A DNA stretch of 41,737 nt, from positions 1 to 41,737 of the forward strand of contig ONDU01000003.1 in the NCBI GenBank assembly GCA_900316615.1, in the 5' to 3' direction. The notes beneath the pieces are model-generated. The model did no database searches and was not told where the DNA came from. It was given only the letters and a program-made list of their open reading frames with translations. The position numbers and the translations under genes were made by a program. Shown here one piece after another: positions 8,640 to 16,265 of the stretch. This DNA comes from an uncultured Eubacteriales bacterium (GTDB taxonomy: Bacteria > Bacillota > Clostridia > Oscillospirales > Acutalibacteraceae). Every line of letters begins with the position of its first letter. The first letter of the stretch is position 1.

Positions 8640-9845
8640 TTAATTTTCCTCCTTAGCTTTGCAGAGTTCCATCAAAAGCTCTCCCAGTATTTTTATACCC
8701 TTTTCAAGCTGCTCGTCCGTAGGAGTTGAGAAGTTAATTCTGAAAGTATGGCAAAGCTCGTTTTCATCGGTAAGAAATGCATTTCCGGGTACAACGCATA
8801 CTTTTCTCATAACTGCCTCCTTGCAGAATTTCAGCATATCTATATAATCAGGAAGCTTACACATTATGAACAGACCTCCGTCAATTTTGTCATATGTAAT
8901 GTAGGGTACCATATACTCATCGAGCAAATCCATCATATACTGTGCTTTTTTTCTGTAAAGGCTTCTGAGCCTGTCAAGATGTCCCTCAAAATCGTACTTT
9001 GTCATAAATTCGTATGCCACCATTTGCGACCATATGTTTGTATGAACATCTGAGCCCTGCTTGCATACTACCATTTTCTGAACTACGGGTGCAGGAGCGA
9101 CACACCAGCCTACTCTTATTCCCGGTGAAAGTACCTTTGAGAATGAACCCGAATATATAACTATACCGTCCTTATCAAGTGATTTTATAGAAGGTATGTC
9201 TTCCCCTGAATAACGCAAATCACCATAGGGGTTATCCTCAAGTATCATAACTCCGTACTCTTTTGCAAGCTCGTATACTTTCTTACGCTTTTCAAAGCTC
9301 ATTGTTACGCCTGACGGATTCTGAAAGTTCGGTATTACATATATGAATTTTACGTTTTTCTCACTTTTCAGCTTTTCTTCGAGAATTTCCGTGTTTATTC
9401 CGTCTGATTCAACAGGTACTCCGCAAAGCTTTGCGTTATATGAACGGAAAGAATTGAGAGAGCCTATAAAGCTGGGTGCTTCGCATATTACCGTATCACC
9501 CTCGTTGCAGAGAGATTTTGTCGCTAAATCCATAATCTGCTGTGCTCCGGACGTGATTATAAGCTCATCATTTTCAGTGCCGATGCCGTATTTTTGTTTC
9601 ATATAACTTTTAAGATGCTCTCTGAGAGGCGTATAACCCTCTGTTACGCTGTACTGGAGAGCCTCTATGGGACGCTCTGAAAGGATTTTTGCTGAAATTT
9701 CCGCTACTTCCTTACAGGGAAATGCATCGGGAGCGGGATTTCCTGCCGACAATGATATTACCTGAGGGTCTGCTGCATACTTGAAAATTTCTCTTATAGC
9801 TGAGGGCTTCAACGTATTAACCCTGTCACTGAAATTGTATTCCAT
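8640..9845 (-). CDS. PLP-dependent class I aminotransferase (LysN/MocR-like fold)
   Basis: A 401-residue fold-type I aminotransferase. Visible active-site elements are SLSAGNPAPDAFP at 31-43, the PNFQNPSG loop at about 172-179, ILEDNPYGDLRY with the pyridine-binding Asp at 204, and SGSFSKVLSPGIRVGW with the Schiff-base Lys at about 237. This pattern is typical of 2-aminoadipate or branched/aromatic amino acid aminotransferases; the substrate cannot be fixed. Despite similarity to MocR C-terminal domains there is no N-terminal DNA-binding domain. It leads the operon with trpS and has its own promoter at 9880-9908; the start follows AGGAG. Confidence 0.88.
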   Translation of the reverse strand: MEYNFSDRVNTLKPSAIREIFKYAADPQVISLSAGNPAPDAFPCKEVAEISAKILSERPIEALQYSVTEGYTPLREHLKSYMKQKYGIGTENDELIITSGAQQIMDLATKSLCNEGDTVICEAPSFIGSLNSFRSYNAKLCGVPVESDGINTEILEEKLKSEKNVKFIYVIPNFQNPSGVTMSFEKRKKVYELAKEYGVMILEDNPYGDLRYSGEDIPSIKSLDKDGIVIYSGSFSKVLSPGIRVGWCVAPAPVVQKMVVCKQGSDVHTNIWSQMVAYEFMTKYDFEGHLDRLRSLYRKKAQYMMDLLDEYMVPYITYDKIDGGLFIMCKLPDYIDMLKFCKEAVMRKVCVVPGNAFLTDENELCHTFRINFSTPTDEQLEKGIKILGELLMELCKAKEEN

Positions 9846-9879
9846 AATATATCAACTCCTGAATTTTTATATATACTGA

Positions 9880-9908
9880 ATTTTATCATATAAATACAAT
9901 TTATTCAA
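9880..9908 (-). promoter_or_regulatory. Promoter of aminotransferase-trpS operon
   Basis: On the minus strand TTGAAT (9903-9908), 17 bases, TAAAAT (9880-9885). It is back to back with the HAD gene promoter 35 bases away. Confidence 0.7.
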
Positions 9909-9943
9909 GGTATCGGAATTGACATATGATGAATTTTATTTTA

Positions 9944-9972
9944 TTGACAATGCAGCTGTTTTGATTTAAAAT
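9944..9972 (+). promoter_or_regulatory. Promoter of the HAD phosphatase gene
   Basis: TTGACA (9944-9949), 17 bases, TAAAAT (9967-9972). The predicted transcript start near 9979 lies at or after the upstream ATG at 9978, which argues for the later ATG at 10005 as the true start. Confidence 0.75.
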
Positions 9973-10004
9973 CCTACATGAATATGAATTTTATGGAGAA
10001 AACA

Positions 10005-10646
10005 ATGTATAAATATCTGCTTTTTGATTTAGACGGAACATTAACCGACTCAGGACTTGGCATTACCAATTCCGTTATGTATGCCCTGAGTAAATTTAAT
10101 ATAGACGTATGTGACAGGTCTTTATTGTATAAGTTCATAGGTCCGCCCTTAAAGGATTCCTTTGAAAGGTTTTACGGCTTTTCAGATGAACAGGCTGAGC
10201 TTGCAGTTAAGTATTACAGGGATTACTACATAAAACAGGGAATATATGAGAATGAGGTCTATGACGGAATACCTGATTTGCTGATACGGTTAAAGGAAAA
10301 AGGTAAATCAATTATTTTAGCTACATCTAAACCCGAACCCTTTGCAGCCGATATTTTAAGGCATTTCGGTTTGTACGGATATTTTGATTTTGTTGCAGGT
10401 GCTACCTTTGATGAACGCCGAAACAAAAAAGCTGATATTATACGTTACGTATTGGAAAGCTTTGATATAACCGAGAAAGCTTCCGCAATTATGATTGGCG
10501 ACAGATATTATGATATTACGGGAGCAAAAGAAAACGGACTGGATTCATTAGGTGTTTTGTTCGGATACGGAAGCTATGAGGAATTAAAAAAAGCAGGAGC
10601 AAATTTTATCGCTCACAGCCCTGCGGATATATTGAAGTATTTATAG
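10005..10646 (+). CDS. HAD-family phosphatase (phosphoglycolate phosphatase-like)
   Basis: A 213-residue HAD hydrolase of subfamily I. The nucleophile motif is FDLDGTLTDSG (Asp at 8 and 10), motif II/III is ILATSKPEPFAADIL, and motif IV is MIGDRYYDITGAKENG. The cap between them is the alpha-helical kind found in Gph, PpaX and related enzymes. I chose ATG 10005 over the in-frame ATG 9978 because GGAG sits at 9995-9998, six bases before it, and because the promoter places transcription start at about 9979. It is a single-gene unit ending in a strong terminator shared with the transketolase genes. The substrate is unknown. Confidence 0.88.
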   Translation: MYKYLLFDLDGTLTDSGLGITNSVMYALSKFNIDVCDRSLLYKFIGPPLKDSFERFYGFSDEQAELAVKYYRDYYIKQGIYENEVYDGIPDLLIRLKEKGKSIILATSKPEPFAADILRHFGLYGYFDFVAGATFDERRNKKADIIRYVLESFDITEKASAIMIGDRYYDITGAKENGLDSLGVLFGYGSYEELKKAGANFIAHSPADILKYL

Positions 10647-10680
10647 TACCTCCTGTATTGACGGAGAAATAAGCATAAAA

Positions 10681-10721
10681 AATAAGCCTGAAGGTGTTTT
10701 TTAACAGCTTTCAGGCTTATT
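10681..10721. terminator. Bidirectional terminator, HAD gene / transketolase
   Basis: A 12-bp perfect stem (AATAAGCCTGAA with its complement) with a 17-base loop; TTTTTATTATTTTT follows on the plus strand and AAT-rich sequence on the minus strand. It lies between convergent genes. Confidence 0.85.
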
Positions 10722-10732
10722 TTTATTATTTT

Positions 10733-10773
10733 TAAGGGCTTAACCTTTAAAAATTCCGACAAAAGGTCTGCCC
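10733..10773. repeat. Second repeat family, copy 1 (degenerate)
   Basis: The 41 bases starting TTAAGGGCTTAACC and ending GGTCTGCCC align without gaps to 19401-19441 (TTAAGAGCTTCACC to GACTCTGCCC) at roughly four fifths identity by hand. It lacks the CAAGCCTTT hairpin seen in the other two copies. Confidence 0.55.
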
Positions 10774-10809
10774 TAAGCTTTATTTATTTTTATCGGTCAA
10801 GGTTACAGC

Positions 10810-11760
10810 TTATTTTTCATTCTTAACTATATCCTCAACAACCTTTTCTATATTGCTCTGGCAAAGACCAAACAATTCCAAAAGCTCCTTTGCAGGTCCC
10901 GAATAGCCAAACTCATCATTTACGCCTATTTTTGTAACCTTAACAGGACACTCAGAACAAACAACCTCGCATACAGCGTCACCTAAGCCGCCTACTATAT
11001 TATGCTCTTCTACTGTTACAATTCTGCCTGTTTCCTTAGCAGCCTTTACAATAAGCTCTCTGTCAATAGGCTTTATTGTATGGATATTTATAAGTCTTGC
11101 GTTTATGCCCTTCTGCTCAAGCGATTTTACAGCCTTGAGAGATTCGTTTACAACAAGACCTGTTGCAACGACTGTAATATCGTTTCCCTCGTGGAGTGTT
11201 ATACCCTTTCCGAGTTCAAATTTATAATTATCGGGGTCATTGAAGCTGTCTATAGCAAGTCTGCCAAGACGGATATATATAGGTCCTTTGTATTCATAAG
11301 CAGCCTTTACCGCCTCAATCATTTCGTAATGGTCGGCAGGGTTAAGAACCATCATACCGGGGATAGCTCTCATAATTGCTATGTCTTCAATACACTGGTG
11401 TGTTGCACCGTCCTCACCGGTAGAGATACCTGCATGTGAACCTGCTATTTTTACGTTAAGACCGGGATAAGCCACTGAGTTTCTTATCTGCTCAAAGGCA
11501 CGTCCCGTTGCAAACATAGCAAATGATGCTGCAAAGGGAACTTTTCCTGCTGTAGCCAGACCTGCGGCAACTCCTATCATATTACCCTCAGCGATACCGC
11601 AGTTTATGAAGCGTTCGGGAAATTCCTTTTTAAAAATACCTGTTTTTGTTGCCGCAGCAAGGTCTGCGTCAAGAACAACTACATCATCGTGTGTTTTAGC
11701 CAGCTCGCACAGTGCAAGACCAAAGCTTTCTCTTGTTGCCTTATTAATAATCTTTGCCAT
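10810..11760 (-). CDS. Transketolase, C-terminal subunit (pyrimidine-binding and C domains)
   Basis: A 316-residue protein corresponding to the second half of transketolase. It contains the pyrimidine-binding domain (DADLAAATKTG, FINCGIAEGNMIGVAAGLA with the catalytic Glu, and the cofactor-contacting stretch around SHAGISTGEDGATHQ) and the transketolase C-terminal domain from about residue 190. It needs the N-terminal subunit for ThDP and metal binding. The start overlaps the stop of the N half by one base (TAATG), so the two are translationally coupled and should be made in equal amounts. Split transketolases are common in anaerobic Firmicutes and archaea, so this is not a frameshift. Confidence 0.93.
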   Translation of the reverse strand: MAKIINKATRESFGLALCELAKTHDDVVVLDADLAAATKTGIFKKEFPERFINCGIAEGNMIGVAAGLATAGKVPFAASFAMFATGRAFEQIRNSVAYPGLNVKIAGSHAGISTGEDGATHQCIEDIAIMRAIPGMMVLNPADHYEMIEAVKAAYEYKGPIYIRLGRLAIDSFNDPDNYKFELGKGITLHEGNDITVVATGLVVNESLKAVKSLEQKGINARLINIHTIKPIDRELIVKAAKETGRIVTVEEHNIVGGLGDAVCEVVCSECPVKVTKIGVNDEFGYSGPAKELLELFGLCQSNIEKVVEDIVKNEK

Positions 11761-12608
11761 TATACAAGTGCCTCCAACTCATTAAGTTTTGCTTCAAGCT
11801 CTTTCATAGCAAGCTCGTACTGCTCCTTGTTGGGAGCTGTTCCGTGCCAGCCTACCTGATTTTCCATAAACGAAACTCCCTTGCCCTTTACGGTGCTTGC
11901 GATTATTACGGAAGGCTTACCCTTTACTTTCTTTACACTCTCGAAAGCAGCTTCTATTTCGTCAAAGCAGTGACCGTTAATCTTAACCACGTTAAAGCCG
12001 AAAGCCTCAAACTTTTTATCCAAAGGCTCGATGCCGCCTATTTCAGCTACAGGACCGTCAATTTGCAGACCGTTGCAATCAACAATAAAGCATATGTTGT
12101 CAAGATTTTTATGAGCGGCGAACATAGCGGCTTCCCATACCTGACCCTCTTCACACTCGCCATCACCGAGGAGAGTATATACACGGTAATTTTTTTTGTC
12201 CATTTTGCCTGCCATAGCCATACCGCATGCAGCAGATACTCCCTGACCGAGTGAACCTGAGCTCATATCTATTCCCGGAGTGCTTTTCATATCAGGATGT
12301 CCCTGAAGCATTGCTCCTACATGTCTTAATGTTGTAAGCTCGTCCCATTCAAAGAAGCCCTTTAATGCAAGAACAGCATACAGACTGGGACAGCAGTGTC
12401 CCTTTGAAAGAACAAATCTGTCTCTGTCGCTCCAATGAGGATTCCCGGCATCAACGTTCATTTCCCTGAAGTAAAGATAGGTATAGATGTCAGCGGCTGA
12501 CAGCGAACCGCCCGGATGTCCTGATTTAGCGTTGTACGTTCCTATAATAGCTCCCATACGTGACTTGCATGCCAATATTTTAAGCTGCAGCTTTTCCGCA
12601 CTGTTCAT
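11760..12608 (-). CDS. Transketolase, N-terminal subunit (ThDP-binding)
   Basis: A 282-residue protein corresponding to the first half of transketolase. The conserved SGHPGGSLSAADIYTYLYF start, SKGHCCPSLYAVL, and the ThDP/metal motif LLGDGECEEGQVWEAAMFA with the downstream NGLQIDG are intact. With the C subunit it moves two-carbon units between sugar phosphates in the non-oxidative pentose phosphate pathway. I place the start at ATG 12608, because GGGAG lies 8 bases before it; a longer reading frame from 12650 adds 14 residues that do not look like the family. A promoter lies at 12704-12732. Confidence 0.93.
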   Translation of the reverse strand: MNSAEKLQLKILACKSRMGAIIGTYNAKSGHPGGSLSAADIYTYLYFREMNVDAGNPHWSDRDRFVLSKGHCCPSLYAVLALKGFFEWDELTTLRHVGAMLQGHPDMKSTPGIDMSSGSLGQGVSAACGMAMAGKMDKKNYRVYTLLGDGECEEGQVWEAAMFAAHKNLDNICFIVDCNGLQIDGPVAEIGGIEPLDKKFEAFGFNVVKINGHCFDEIEAAFESVKKVKGKPSVIIASTVKGKGVSFMENQVGWHGTAPNKEQYELAMKELEAKLNELEALV

Positions 12609-12703
12609 AATAGAAAACTCCCTTTCTCTGATTACCTGAGGAAAAATCATATCATATAACTGAATTTATGGCTTATCCTCTTAAATACTCATTACTCCAA
12701 TAC

Positions 12704-12732
12704 ATTATATACGAAAATAAATTTTAATACAA
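12704..12732 (-). promoter_or_regulatory. Promoter of the transketolase operon
   Basis: On the minus strand TTGTAT (12727-12732), 17 bases, TATAAT (12704-12709). The rest of 12609-12880 is AT-rich; apart from a possible plus-strand promoter (TTGCCG near 12848 and TAAAAT near 12872) for the small reading frame that follows, I see nothing else in it. Confidence 0.75.
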
Positions 12733-12898
12733 GTACATTTTTCGCGTTTGTTATTATTAATATTTCAAAATGTGATTTTTAAATATATTTGGTTATTATT
12801 GTTTGTACGGGTTAATTTTTCTCAGCTGCGTATAAATAAAAATTTTTTGCCGAAACTGTTAATAAGAATATAAAATATTCAAAAAGGAGTGCTTTATA

Positions 12899-13075
12899 TT
12901 GCAGTATAAGAATTTGGCGGAACTTATAAGAGAAAGCAGAAGCACAAGAAGATATTTTTTGTCACAGCCTGTATGGCTTCAGATAGAGCTTCACAATTTT
13001 AACGAATATATACACTCGGCTCAGCAGCTTCACTATTCCGTGGATATTCTCATACAGCAGAGAAATATATCCTGA
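12899..13075 (+). pseudogene. Probable nitroreductase N-terminal remnant (58 codons)
   Basis: A TTG start at 12899 is preceded by AAGGAG (12884-12889) at 9 bases, so translation could begin here. The first 20 residues, NLAELIRESRSTRRYF and neighbours, closely resemble the start of nitroreductases (EL..RRS.RRF). After that the match fades and the frame stops at 13073. In the other frames, short pieces such as LGSAASL and a CCG...TATTCTCATA stretch fall where the usual ASAANLQPLRYIL block would be, which suggests small indels. No later part of the enzyme is present before thrH. It could instead be a real small protein; I favour decay. An inverted repeat (TCCTGATAA/TTATCAGGA, 13071-13101) overlaps its end. 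Confidence 0.45.
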
Positions 13076-13128
13076 TAATATAATTTTTGCGTTATCAGGA
13101 AACAGCTTCTTCAAATAAAAAAGATGTA

Positions 13129-13157
13129 TTGAATATTTGTCTGTACTGTGATAAAAT
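13129..13157 (+). promoter_or_regulatory. Promoter of thrH
   Basis: TTGAAT (13129-13134), 17 bases, TAAAAT (13152-13157); leader of about 40 bases with GGAGG at 13190-13194. Confidence 0.7.
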
Positions 13158-13202
13158 AAACCCGTTATTTAAATTTTAAAATATACACTGGAGGAAATTT
13201 TT

Positions 13203-13805
13203 ATGTACATAACTTGTTTAGACCTTGAGGGAGTTCTTGTTCCCGAAATATGGATAGCTTTTGCTCAGGCAAGCGGAATCCCCGAGCTCAAGCGTACAAC
13301 CAGAGATGAACCCGATTACGATAAGCTTATGAACTGGCGTATCGGTGTATTGAAGGAGCATAATCTCGGACTTAAAGAGATACAGGAAACTATAGCAAAA
13401 ATCGACCCCCTTCCCGGTGCTAAGGAATTTCTTGACGAGCTTCGTTCTTTTTGTCAGGTTATCATAATAAGCGATACCTTTACACAGTTCGCAAAGCCTC
13501 TTATGGAAAAGCTGGGCTGGCCTACAATTTTCTGCAACTCTCTTGAGGTTGCAGAAAACGGCGAAATCACAGGCTTTAAAATGCGTATAGAAAATTCAAA
13601 GCTTACCACTGTAAAGGCTTTGCAGTCTATCGGCTATGAAACCATAGCAAGCGGCGACAGCTATAATGACCTCGGTATGATTAAGGCAAGCAAGGCAGGC
13701 TTTCTTTTCAGAAGTACAGATAAAATCAAGAACGACTATCCCGAGCTTCCTGCTTACGAAACCTTTGACGATCTTATGAAAGCTATAAAGGCTGCTATGG
13801 ATTAA
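13203..13805 (+). CDS. thrH: ThrH: phosphoserine phosphatase / homoserine phosphotransferase
   Basis: This 200-residue HAD protein matches Pseudomonas ThrH closely along its length: CLDLEGVLVPEIWIAFA at the N terminus with the nucleophile Asp at 7 and the unusual DxE (in place of DxD) that marks ThrH, TTRDEPDYDKLM, IISDTFTQFAKPLM, and AGDSYNDL-type motif IV as ASGDSYNDLGM. ThrH dephosphorylates phosphoserine and can move phosphate to homoserine, linking serine and threonine synthesis. It has its own promoter and GGAGG site and ends at a bidirectional terminator, so it appears to be a single-gene unit. No threonine or serine pathway gene is adjacent. Confidence 0.9.
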   Translation: MYITCLDLEGVLVPEIWIAFAQASGIPELKRTTRDEPDYDKLMNWRIGVLKEHNLGLKEIQETIAKIDPLPGAKEFLDELRSFCQVIIISDTFTQFAKPLMEKLGWPTIFCNSLEVAENGEITGFKMRIENSKLTTVKALQSIGYETIASGDSYNDLGMIKASKAGFLFRSTDKIKNDYPELPAYETFDDLMKAIKAAMD

Positions 13806-13824
13806 AAGTATTGTATCAAACATC

Positions 13825-13870
13825 AAAAAAGCATTGCGGAGCTGTTCCGACAGCTCCGCAATGCTTTTTT
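13825..13870. terminator. Bidirectional terminator, thrH / NrdD-like gene
   Basis: A perfect stem of more than 18 bp (AAAGCATTGCGGAGCTGT with its complement, loop TCCG) flanked by A-run and T-run, so it can end transcription from both convergent genes. Confidence 0.93.
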
Positions 13871-14179
13871 TTAAATTTTTTCCATAATTCCGTCAAGACT
13901 GTGCTTTACACGCTGACTTTCCTCGGCACGCTTTGCATTGTTGAAGCGGTCTGTAGTTCCTACAAGATAACCCGTTATTCTGCGTATACGCTCAAAGCTT
14001 ACAGGCTCAAAGGTATAGTCTATATCTACGTAATCACCGTCAACCTTAATATCCATAGCCTTTAATGTACGTCCTGTGAATCTGTTCCTTGCGTGCTTTA
14101 TGTAAGCTCCTATTTCATCGCTCTGAAGCTCTCCGCCCGTAACGTTTACCTTTATATCATTAATACTTTCAGTAATCAT
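13871..14179 (-). CDS. Small NrdD C-terminus-like protein
   Basis: A 102-residue protein with ITGYLVGTTDRFNNAKRAEESQRVKHS near the end, very like the C-terminal segment of class III anaerobic ribonucleotide reductases (RITGYL...FN..KRAE..DRVKH). It has none of the cysteines or the glycyl-radical motif of NrdD, so it is not a reductase by itself. Related stand-alone small proteins in Clostridia are, from memory, often labelled as anaerobic ribonucleoside-triphosphate reductase. Start chosen at ATG 14179 because GGAGG is 8 bases upstream; the earlier ATG at 14194 overlaps that ribosome site. A strong promoter lies at 14227-14255. The role is unknown; a regulator or partner of NrdD is possible. 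Confidence 0.7.
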   Translation of the reverse strand: MITESINDIKVNVTGGELQSDEIGAYIKHARNRFTGRTLKAMDIKVDGDYVDIDYTFEPVSFERIRRITGYLVGTTDRFNNAKRAEESQRVKHSLDGIMEKI

Positions 14180-14226
14180 AACAAAAACCTCCATATAGTT
14201 ATTATATAAATTAACTTTACATTAAT

Positions 14227-14255
14227 ATTGTAGCACTATATATGGTATATGTCAA
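14227..14255 (-). promoter_or_regulatory. Promoter of the NrdD-like small gene
   Basis: On the minus strand TTGACA (14250-14255), 17 bases, TACAAT (14227-14232). Confidence 0.75.
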
Positions 14256-14304
14256 TGGTTTTGCTGCGATATATTGAACAATATATACGTTTTTTACTTC
14301 AAAA

Positions 14305-15372
14305 TCATATGGTGAAAAGCTGCTTCAGATAACCGCAGGGTTCTGTTCCTGCTTTTACGTACATATATTTTTCGGAAAAATATACTGCCGTACAGCTGTA
14401 CATTGAAAACAAATCCTCAAATGCTCTGACCGTTATATCGGAAAGCCTTTCCTTAATTATCTTAACCTTATCATTATGGGGTGTTATTCTCAAAAAAAGA
14501 AAGCACCTTTCATTGAAAATACTGTACGAAATCCCGGAAGAAAAGCTTACGGCTGTTTCCGCTATAGTCATACTGTTCTGACAATGAATTTCAACACGGC
14601 TTTCAAGTGTCTTTAGTCCCTGACAAAGCATATAGTATTCAGCCTGTATCTCCTTTGAACCGTTCAGCAATCCTTCACGCTTGCTTTTCAGGCTCAGATA
14701 AGCTGTAACGGGACACTGGTATTTAAGAAAAGGAAAAAGCCTTATATACCTGTTGTTTTCCGACAGCCAGCCTGAGCAATTTCTTTCCATAAGCGTTATA
14801 TAACAGTTTTTTTCATTTCCTGCCGATATAAGCTGCGAAAGCTCTATTACCAAATCTGCTCCGAAATCGAACGGGTTTAATATAAAGGCTGTAGTAAGGG
14901 TATTGTCTGCAACAAGAGGTATATTGAATTTTCCGCAGACCGAAGAAGCCTCTTTTAAAAATGTGCTGCTGTATTCGGCAGACATTGATGACATAATAAC
15001 CGCCTTTACACCGCTTTTGGCAATATCCTCCAGCTCCGAAGCCGTTTCAAACATTACAACTCTTATGCTGCGGTTATACGCAACGCTGAGTATTATTTTT
15101 TTCAGTGGAAAAAGCGTTGCTGTATGCAGTGCTATTTTTTCATTGCCGCTTGCAAGTGCGGAAAGCAGAAGCTCGGATGCCTCATAAGCTTTGTTGCTGA
15201 ATGAGCTTTTGCAGTCATAAAGCCTTGCCATTCTTCTTTGAAAAATATCCTTTGCAGGCTGAGCATTTTTACTGTACACAGTTCCGTTTTCTGCAATTCC
15301 AAATCTTACTCTGCTGTCATGGATATTAGTAAATAATAAAGATGAGGTTTTTGCCTTTTGCTTATGGTTCAT
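14305..15372 (-). CDS. Cys/Met-metabolism PLP-enzyme homologue lacking the catalytic lysine
   Basis: A 355-residue protein with the shape of the Cys/Met-metabolism PLP family (cystathionine synthase/lyase, O-acetylhomoserine sulfhydrylase): a Y-S-K-N-A-Q-P block at 33-39 in place of YSRxxNPT, GVKAVIMSSMS, and FNIPLVADNTLTTAFILNPFDFGADLVIE at about 149-177 with the PLP-binding Asp at 156. Where family members have HSxTK with the Schiff-base lysine, this protein reads ELSQLISAG, with Leu at the lysine position (181). It should not be a normal PLP enzyme. The gene is open over its full length and is the third gene after rsmF and rsmA (18 bases from rsmA), which suggests it is kept for another role. 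It is also short of the usual 380-430 residues. Confidence 0.7.
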   Translation of the reverse strand: MNHKQKAKTSSLLFTNIHDSRVRFGIAENGTVYSKNAQPAKDIFQRRMARLYDCKSSFSNKAYEASELLLSALASGNEKIALHTATLFPLKKIILSVAYNRSIRVVMFETASELEDIAKSGVKAVIMSSMSAEYSSTFLKEASSVCGKFNIPLVADNTLTTAFILNPFDFGADLVIELSQLISAGNEKNCYITLMERNCSGWLSENNRYIRLFPFLKYQCPVTAYLSLKSKREGLLNGSKEIQAEYYMLCQGLKTLESRVEIHCQNSMTIAETAVSFSSGISYSIFNERCFLFLRITPHNDKVKIIKERLSDITVRAFEDLFSMYSCTAVYFSEKYMYVKAGTEPCGYLKQLFTI

Positions 15373-15390
15373 ATTTTAACAACACCTTTT

Positions 15391-16254
15391 TTAATTATTT
15401 ATAGAACTGTTGATACAATTTGAAATATCGGCAAACTGCTTTAGTGTAAGCTGTTCAGCTCTTGCATTCCGAGAAACTCCTGCATTGGCAAGTATATCCG
15501 AAATCTGCGTCTTGGACATTGAAAGTCCCGAAGAAAGAGAGTTTACCAAAGTTTTTCTTCTTTGTGCAAACGCTGATTTTATCACCCTGAACAAAAACTC
15601 CTCATTGTCTGCCCTCACAGGAGGAGCGGAAAGTATACCAAGTCTTATAACAGCGGAGTCTACCTTTGGTGCCGGCATAAAGCTTCCTGCCGAAACCTCA
15701 AACAAAATTTCAGGCTTTGCATAATAGTTTACCGCCAGTGTTACAGCTCCGCATTGTCTTGTACCGACCTCGGCACAAATTCTTTTTGCAGCTTCCTTCT
15801 GAACCATAACCGTAAGCGAACTTATCGGAAGCCGTTCCTCAAGCAGCTTCATAATTACGGGCGAGGTTATATAGTAAGGCAGATTTGCACATACTACCAC
15901 ATTTTTATCGGGAAATTCTTCTTTTATCAATCCTTTAAGGTCAATTTTGAGTATATCGTCATTTATGATTTTTACGTTGTCAAATTCGGCAAGAGTTTCA
16001 TCAAGTACAGGAACAAGTCTTTTGTCAAGCTCTACCGCAACCACTCTTTCTGCACGCTTTGCAAGCTCACAGGTCAGAACTCCTATTCCGGGACCTACTT
16101 CTATAACGCAGGTGTCTTTATCGGGTATGCTGTAGTCCGCCATTCTGGGACATACTGACGGATTTATCAGAAAATTCTGACCCAGTGCTTTTGAAAAAGT
16201 AAATCCGTGTCTTGTCAGTATTTCTTTTATGTTACCTATATTTGAAAGCTGCAT
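15391..16254 (-). CDS. rsmA: 16S rRNA (adenine1518/1519-N6) dimethyltransferase
   Basis: A 287-residue RsmA/KsgA enzyme that dimethylates two adjacent adenines near the 3' end of 16S rRNA. Visible motifs are GFTFSKALGQNFLI at the N terminus, the SAM-binding EVGPGIGVLTCELA at about 54-67, VVAVELDKR, and the catalytic CANLPYYITSPVIMKLL. The C-terminal domain carries FAQRRKTLVNSL. The start is placed at ATG 16254 because AAGGAA lies about 9 bases upstream; an in-frame TTG sits two codons earlier. It follows rsmF by 11 bases, so the two rRNA methyltransferases are co-transcribed. Confidence 0.96.
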   Translation of the reverse strand: MQLSNIGNIKEILTRHGFTFSKALGQNFLINPSVCPRMADYSIPDKDTCVIEVGPGIGVLTCELAKRAERVVAVELDKRLVPVLDETLAEFDNVKIINDDILKIDLKGLIKEEFPDKNVVVCANLPYYITSPVIMKLLEERLPISSLTVMVQKEAAKRICAEVGTRQCGAVTLAVNYYAKPEILFEVSAGSFMPAPKVDSAVIRLGILSAPPVRADNEEFLFRVIKSAFAQRRKTLVNSLSSGLSMSKTQISDILANAGVSRNARAEQLTLKQFADISNCINSSINN

Positions 16255-16265
16255 ACTCAAATTCC

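Noticed and set aside
9978-10004. Upstream ATG 9978 as start of the HAD gene
   Set aside because: It coincides with the predicted transcription start and has no ribosome site; ATG 10005 has GGAG at the right distance.
10810-12608. Transketolase broken by a frameshift
   Set aside because: Each half has its own start and domain boundary and they overlap as TAATG; split forms are a known arrangement.
15754-16158. Plus-strand frames opposite rsmA
   Set aside because: They are antisense to a clear RsmA and show no ribosome site or family features.
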